Origin: Trachelipus rathkii
Lineage: Eukaryota > Arthropoda > Malacostraca > Isopoda > Trachelipodidae
DNA length: 25,000 nt
Direction: 5' to 3'
NCBI GenBank assembly: GCA_015478945.1
Contig: JABUQX010020991.1
Location: forward strand, 12,501 to 37,500
Shown: positions 18,936-25,000 of the stretch, one piece after another
Layout of the letters: the number at the start of each line of letters is the position of its first letter
Numbering within the stretch: the first letter of the stretch is position 1
Program-made: the position numbers and the translations under genes
Notes under the pieces: generated by a model
The model's input: only the letters and a program-made list of their open reading frames with translations
The model's database searches: none
Told to the model about the DNA's origin: nothing

Positions 18936-21000
18936 TTGTGGGGCTATATTTGGAATGACTGCTTTGACTCTGGTGACGCTTCGGCTTCTGCCGATAAGAT
19001 GGGAGCTGTAATCGTTGATGGTATGAGCAGGTTCATTCCTTCTTCGACTAAATCTTTCTCTCCTCATAATCCATGGTTCGACCATGCTGCTCTCTGGTCA
19101 TTCAGGCTAGAGACATTGCGTATCGGGGGTGGAAAAATTCTCGTTCTTCTATCACTCTTGCTAATTTTCATTCAGCTAGAAATCGTTGCAGGGATACTCT
19201 TCGTCGAGCAAAGCGGGCTTTCATCAAACGAAAGTGCGCTAACCTCCTTGATTCTCCTACTGATAAATCTTTCTGGCCTCTTGCCAAAAACATCTCTAAC
19301 AACTTCTGTAAATCTGTCTTTTCTCCTCTTATTCAATCTGTTGGTTCTGTTGCTAATTCTTCAACAACTGAAAAGGAAAATCTCTTCGGCCTCTATTTCC
19401 TCTAACTCAACCCTAGACGATTCTGGCACTCCTCCTCCTCCCTCCTCCTCCTCCTCCTCCTCCTCCTCCTCCTCCTCCTCCTCCTCCTCCTCCTCCTTCT
19501 TCTTCTTCTCTCAGGTGTCCTATGCCCTTTGCCTGTGATTACATTTGATTGGGTGCATGGGCTCTTGAAATCTGTGAACGTTAGGAAGGCGGGTGGCCCG
19601 GATGGCATTCCTCCCAGAGTTTTGATGGAGTGTGCTTCGGCCCCTCCTTCAACTATATTCTCTATGTCTCAGTACTAATACTTTCCCTCAGTGTTGGAGC
19701 GAACATGTCCAACCTGTTCCGAAAAAAAGAAGCTGCTCTGATCCCTTCTAACTATCTCCCTATACCTCTCACTTGTATTCTATCTAAGATCTTTGACCCT
19801 TCTCAACTCTCATTTCTTAGATCATCTGGAGTCTCATTCACTTCTTTCTGATCACCAGTACGGCTTTCGGAGCTCGAGGTCTACTGGCGATATACTTTTC
19901 TATCTAACTGATTTATGGTTTTCCGCCCTCAGGAACTACGGAGAGACTTGCGTGGTGGCGCTAGACATATCCAAGGCATTTGACCGGGTATGACACGCGT
20001 CACTGCTCTCCAAGCTCCCTCCTTTGGGTTTCCTCCTTCTCTTTGCTTACTTATATTACGGTTTTTTCTTCAAATCACTAAATATAACATTTGTTGATCA
20101 GGACGACTTCGCACTTTCTGTCAAAAAGTGGTGTTCCTCAGGGTACTGTCTAATCCCATATTTTTCTACCTTTCATTAATAATCCTGTCATCTGCACATA
20201 TAACTCTATTCACTCTTATGCCAGTGACTCGACCCTTCATTCAACTCTTTTCAATTCTGCTCCCTCTTACTTCTAAGTGCCTCTCGTCTTAATCTTTCAG
20301 ATTTCTATTCTCGCTGATCTGGATGGGAATTTCAGGGTATGGTCGATACCTAGCTTGTAAATTGGGTCTTTAAAACCTTCTAAATCTCCCTCTCTAAGAC
20401 CTCTTTTAACTTTCCTATCTCTTTCAATGGTTCTCTCGTCTCTCTCTCCTATTAACAATATAAACATCCTTGGCCTTAACATAAACAAAATGTCTTGGAA
20501 ACCTCATCACAACGTTTGCTAGGGCGGCCTCAAAGAAACTGGGAGTTCTGTTTAGCTGCGAGACTTTTTTTCTTCTCAGTCAGCTATACAAAGGCCTCAT
20601 CCGCCCTTGTATATAGGAGTACTGCTCTCATATCGGGGGGGGGGCTCTGATTTCACCCGGCTTTTGGATAGGGTCAAGTCAAAGACCAAACTAATAAACT
20701 GTTCTCTACTTTCCAGTTCACTTGACCCTCTATCTTTACGGCGCGATGTTGGTAGCACACATCTCTTTTCTATAGGTACGGCAGCGGCAGGTGCTCGAGG
20801 GAACATAACTCGCGTACCACCACCTTTACGAGGCCCTCGTAGCACAAGGGTGCTGTATCTGGCACTTGAGTTTTGTGTTGATATTGATAACTCATGCTAG
20901 TTCGCTGCGGGTCTTCCTTCTTTCCTGCCACATCTGTTCAGAATTCTCTTCCATCTTCTGTGTTTCCTGCTGAATTTAATCTCTCTCCCTTTAAAGCCTG
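18936..21000 (+). pseudogene. LINE reverse transcriptase ORF2 remnant, copy 2
   Basis: Plus-strand frames give [20 protein letters not shown] and [15 protein letters not shown] (18960-19060), the linker ARDIAYRGWKNSRSSI, SARNRCRDTLRRAKRAFIKR and LAKNISNNFCKSVFSPL (19090-19330), STLDDSGTPPPP running into poly-Ser (19405-19500), VNVRKAGGPDGIPPRVLMEC (19580-19635), DHQYGFRSSRSTGDILFYLT (about 19850-19910) and VALDISKAFDRV then a stop in place of Trp (19955-19995). Further on, SYASDSTLH stands where YADD should be (20217-20228 for YASD), and ASKKLGVLF, LYKGLIRPC and a C-terminal SSVFPAEFNLSPFKACV follow. Many stops and frameshifts show it is dead. The family is non-LTR, Jockey/CR1-like. Confidence 0.85.
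19428..19505 (+). repeat. (TCC)n expansion inside LINE copy 2
   Basis: About 20 CTC/TCC triplets ending in TTC triplets lie between GGCACTCCTCC and TCTCAGGTGTCCTATGCCC. Copy 1 has only CCTCCTCCTGCTTCTTCCC at this point, so the array arose in copy 2. It encodes poly-Ser. Confidence 0.9.
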
Positions 21001-21098
21001 CGTCTGTTAATATCTGCGTAGTTTGTGTTAGTTGATGAATATCTGAAGTGTGCAACACCCCCTCCTTGAATAGGGCTCTGCCCGTGAGTGGTGGTGAC

Positions 21099-21199
<101 letters not shown>

Positions 21200-21225
21200 T
21201 TTAATTCAAACTTCAAAGAGTAAAC

Positions 21226-21340
21226 ATCCGCATCCGCATCCGCATCCTCATCTACTTTAAGATCCGCATCCGCATCCGCATCCGCATCCTCATCCTTTTT
21301 AAGATCCGCATCCGCATCCGCATCCGCATCCGCAAACAGT
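21226..21340. repeat. (CATCCG)n arrays, right subterminal
   Basis: Three blocks of CATCCGCATCC ending in CATCCTCATC, with TACTTTAAGATCCG or TTTTTAAGATCCG between them. Confidence 0.9.
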
Positions 21341-21745
21341 CAAATTTTGACATCCGGTCCATCACTAATCTCTATATCAACAAAATTCATATAGAAACTG
21401 ACTTATGGTACACCTTGTGACTGGATAAAAAAATGAATAAACAAAAGTTGAAAGACTTGGAACTTACTGAAGTCATTAAAGAAGCCGACCCCTTTTTTCC
21501 TCAAATCAAAAACCTGTCTATTAATTGCACTGGTGCTACCGTGTTCAACAAGTACTATTGAAAGGTCTTTCAGCACTCTGCGAAGAGCAAAGACTTGGCT
21601 AAGAAACACAATGAACGAAAACAGGCTTAATGGACTATGTAGGATGAGTATTCATAGAATATTAGTAAGTGAAAAAATGAACGAATTGGAAACAAATGCA
21701 ATTGCGAAATTCGCTGGAAATCCAAGGTGTCTAATGCTAGATTAG

Positions 21746-22182
<437 letters not shown>

Positions 22183-22207
22183 AATTTTATATATATATAT
22201 ATATATG

Positions 22208-22297
<90 letters not shown>
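22183..22297. repeat. (AT)n array
   Basis: Nearly pure TA, one GATT interruption near 22207. Confidence 0.95.
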
Positions 22298-22300
<3 letters not shown>

Positions 22301-22915
22301 ACCAACAGTGTAAGAGAAATTTCAAGTTTTGCTGCAAAATTCTTTATTTCGTTGCAGAGGTCGTCAGTCAAATTGGTTTTTGATTTTCTCTAAAGTATCA
22401 ATATTGCCCGTATTAATTCACTCGTTTGGCCAACAATTACATCCTTACATTTAAAATACTTACTCAGCACATTCGTAAATATAATAATACTGAGTGAAAC
22501 CCTAATAAACTAACAATAAAATTTGGTTTTGTGATGCAAGTCAGAATCCCAATCGTCTCAGCGGAATCTTTTTAATGAGCATTATTGATTTTTTCCTGAA
22601 TTTCTTTAATTATTCCTTAATTGTTTAATACACCATTACAATTTCATAACGACATTTCCATTTAGTACTACTCCAACTTCCTATTTCAAAAGCCTCTTTT
22701 GATGTTAAGAATGTACAAACTTTCTGAAGATGGATATGAACATGTAAGGTTTCCAATTAATTGAAAGATACATTTGCAGTTTAAACTTTCAAATAAGAAT
22801 CTACGACTACCATGATGAGTCTATGGGCTAAACAGTGAATGTAGGTGATTTTGTCTTTTAGGGCGAGTTTCATTTAGTTTTGCTTGGAAAAATGTGGTTA
22901 ATAATTGACATTACA

Positions 22916-22918
<3 letters not shown>
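22298..22918. other. Unassigned AT-rich spacer
   Basis: About 620 bases of unique-looking sequence. I find no supported open frame, transposon end, tRNA-like box or tandem repeat. Confidence 0.6.
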
Positions 22919-23498
<580 letters not shown>

Positions 23499-23535
23499 CC
23501 AAGCACTTTCGTGTTTTTCAACACATTTTCAAGGT
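23499..23535 (-). ncRNA. Hammerhead-like motif in Penelope terminal region
   Basis: The minus strand reads CTTGAAAAT (23533-23525), a 5-bp stem GTGTT/AACAC with a GAAA loop (23524-23511), GAAA (23510-23507) and GTGCTTGG. The stem flanked by a CTGA-like block and GAAA has the hammerhead layout, but CTTGAAAA departs from CUGANGA, so this copy is probably inactive. Confidence 0.4.
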
Positions 23536-23744
23536 GTAACGGAGAAATTATTGAAAACAGAACAAGATGAAAACTAGGTTTAAAAAAAATAAAAAAGAGA
23601 AAAAAAAATGACAAATCATGAGCTCATAAAACTTACAACCAACTAAAACTTTTTAAACAAAAGTTTTTTTGCTATAAAAGCAACTATTTACATTGTAAAA
23701 CATCCTATATTTAAAACTGCAGTGGAAAATTATAAAAACTTGAA

Positions 23745-24400
<656 letters not shown>

Positions 24401-24413
24401 GACAATATTAATG

Positions 24414-24992
24414 TTAAATTTTCTCTCTAATGACATACTTATTTAAAAATGCAATCAAAAAATTGTCCAAATTATACAATCCCTGACTAATATTTACATT
24501 TTTAGCCGAAGTAATCCTGATTATTGCCGATTCAATGATGTTTCTAGAGACTATGGAAGAAGATTTAATGATTTCATTTGATGAGACCCAATCAATTCTA
24601 TGGTTCATCCTTGATAAATGTTGAAAGAGTGCATTATTATCCTGCTCAGTTCTAACACTATATTTGTGCTGATTTACTCTAATCTTTAAGTCCTTGCCAG
24701 TTTGTCCGATGTAAAACTTATCACAATCCTTACATGGAATTTTATATATACAACCACTATTTTTAGAAGGTGAGTTTTTGATCAATATTCCTCTGATGGT
24801 GTTATCATATGTAAATACTACGTTAATATTAAAATGTTTCAGTAATGAAGGAACCTTAAGAAAATTTTCGTTATATGGTAATTTTAATATGTATTTAGTA
24901 GATGTTTCTGGTTTATCAGATGGTAAATAAAATGTTTTCTTAGCTCTTCTACAACAGTCTTCAAGGAATTCCTTTGGGTATTGCAATTTCAT
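24414..24992 (-). CDS. Penelope-like retroelement C-terminal GIY-YIG endonuclease (partial)
   Basis: In Penelope-like elements this domain nicks target DNA to prime reverse transcription. The first third (YPKEFLEDCCRRAKKTFYLP and following) is the linker after the reverse transcriptase. The nuclease follows: GCIYKIPCKDCDKFYIGQTG holds the GIY-like and YIG strands, LKIRVNQHKYSVR the helix with the conserved Arg, then ALFQHLSRMNHRIDW and NIIESAIIR with the expected Glu. The Cys pair KDCD/IPC before YIG matches the Cys-containing insertion seen in these nucleases. The frame is uninterrupted over 192 codons, and the sequence upstream of the Met stays open to the window edge, so the Met is probably internal. 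It is the best-preserved coding sequence in the window. Confidence 0.85.
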   Translation of the reverse strand: MKLQYPKEFLEDCCRRAKKTFYLPSDKPETSTKYILKLPYNENFLKVPSLLKHFNINVVFTYDNTIRGILIKNSPSKNSGCIYKIPCKDCDKFYIGQTGKDLKIRVNQHKYSVRTEQDNNALFQHLSRMNHRIDWVSSNEIIKSSSIVSRNIIESAIIRITSAKNVNISQGLYNLDNFLIAFLNKYVIREKI

Positions 24993-25000
24993 ACCAATTT

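Noticed and set aside
19402..19608. Minus-strand poly-Arg frame
   Set aside because: Reverse of the (TCC)n expansion in LINE copy 2; not a basic protein.
22298..22400. Minus-strand frame [15 protein letters not shown] as a hAT fragment
   Set aside because: The resemblance to the hAT middle region is too short and too weak, with half the frame being translated TA repeat.

Overview
This is eukaryotic, repeat-dominated, intergenic-type DNA with no intact host gene visible. Extremely long (AT)n, (AAT)n and related microsatellites, Jockey-type LINEs, Penelope-like elements, Tc1/mariner elements and hAT elements point to an invertebrate, most likely an arthropod. A crustacean such as a decapod is my best guess from the microsatellite load, but the sequence alone does not prove it. 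Almost every long reading frame made of Ile/Tyr, Leu, Asn/Lys or Ser runs is a translated microsatellite.

Layout. 1-2500: microsatellites, a CTAGC-rich minisatellite, two tRNA-like B boxes and a duplicated block with CRE-like TGACGTCA sites. 2600-4770: a dead mariner-type transposase (minus strand) split by a 1.09 kb fold-back element (3241-4327) with a 4-bp target duplication. 5177-7262: a decayed copy of a multicopy invertebrate protein family of unknown function. 7375-9092: a Tc1-like element. 9205-11400: Jockey-like LINE copy 1 (minus). 11560-12000: an LTR-like block with TATA and initiator motifs. 12225-13110: a Penelope-like 3' fragment with a hammerhead-ribozyme-like core. 13147-13453: a tRNA-derived SINE. 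13590-15562: several tandem-repeat families.

15563-22175 is a readable transposon stratigraphy. The oldest layer is a 5'-truncated hAT transposase gene of the ZMYM1-like type (plus strand). It is cut by a 2205-bp element (15744-17948) with a long imperfect terminal inverted repeat and a 5-bp duplication. That element carries one broken gene of a widespread but, to my knowledge, unclassified protein family. Further downstream the hAT gene is cut by a second, non-autonomous hAT element (18505-21367) with an exact 8-bp duplication and (CATCCG)n arrays inside both ends. LINE copy 2 sits inside that element between (TA)n tracts. Removing each insertion plus one duplication copy restores the hAT reading frame at both sites.

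22180-25000: (AT)n and A-rich microsatellites, then the 3' end of another Penelope-like element whose GIY-YIG endonuclease reads off the right edge of the window.

The best candidate for something undescribed is the 15744-17948 element. Its CAC-starting termini, 5-bp duplication, D...D...E layout and SEExxE motif suggest, by inference only, a relative of the Transib/RAG1 group.
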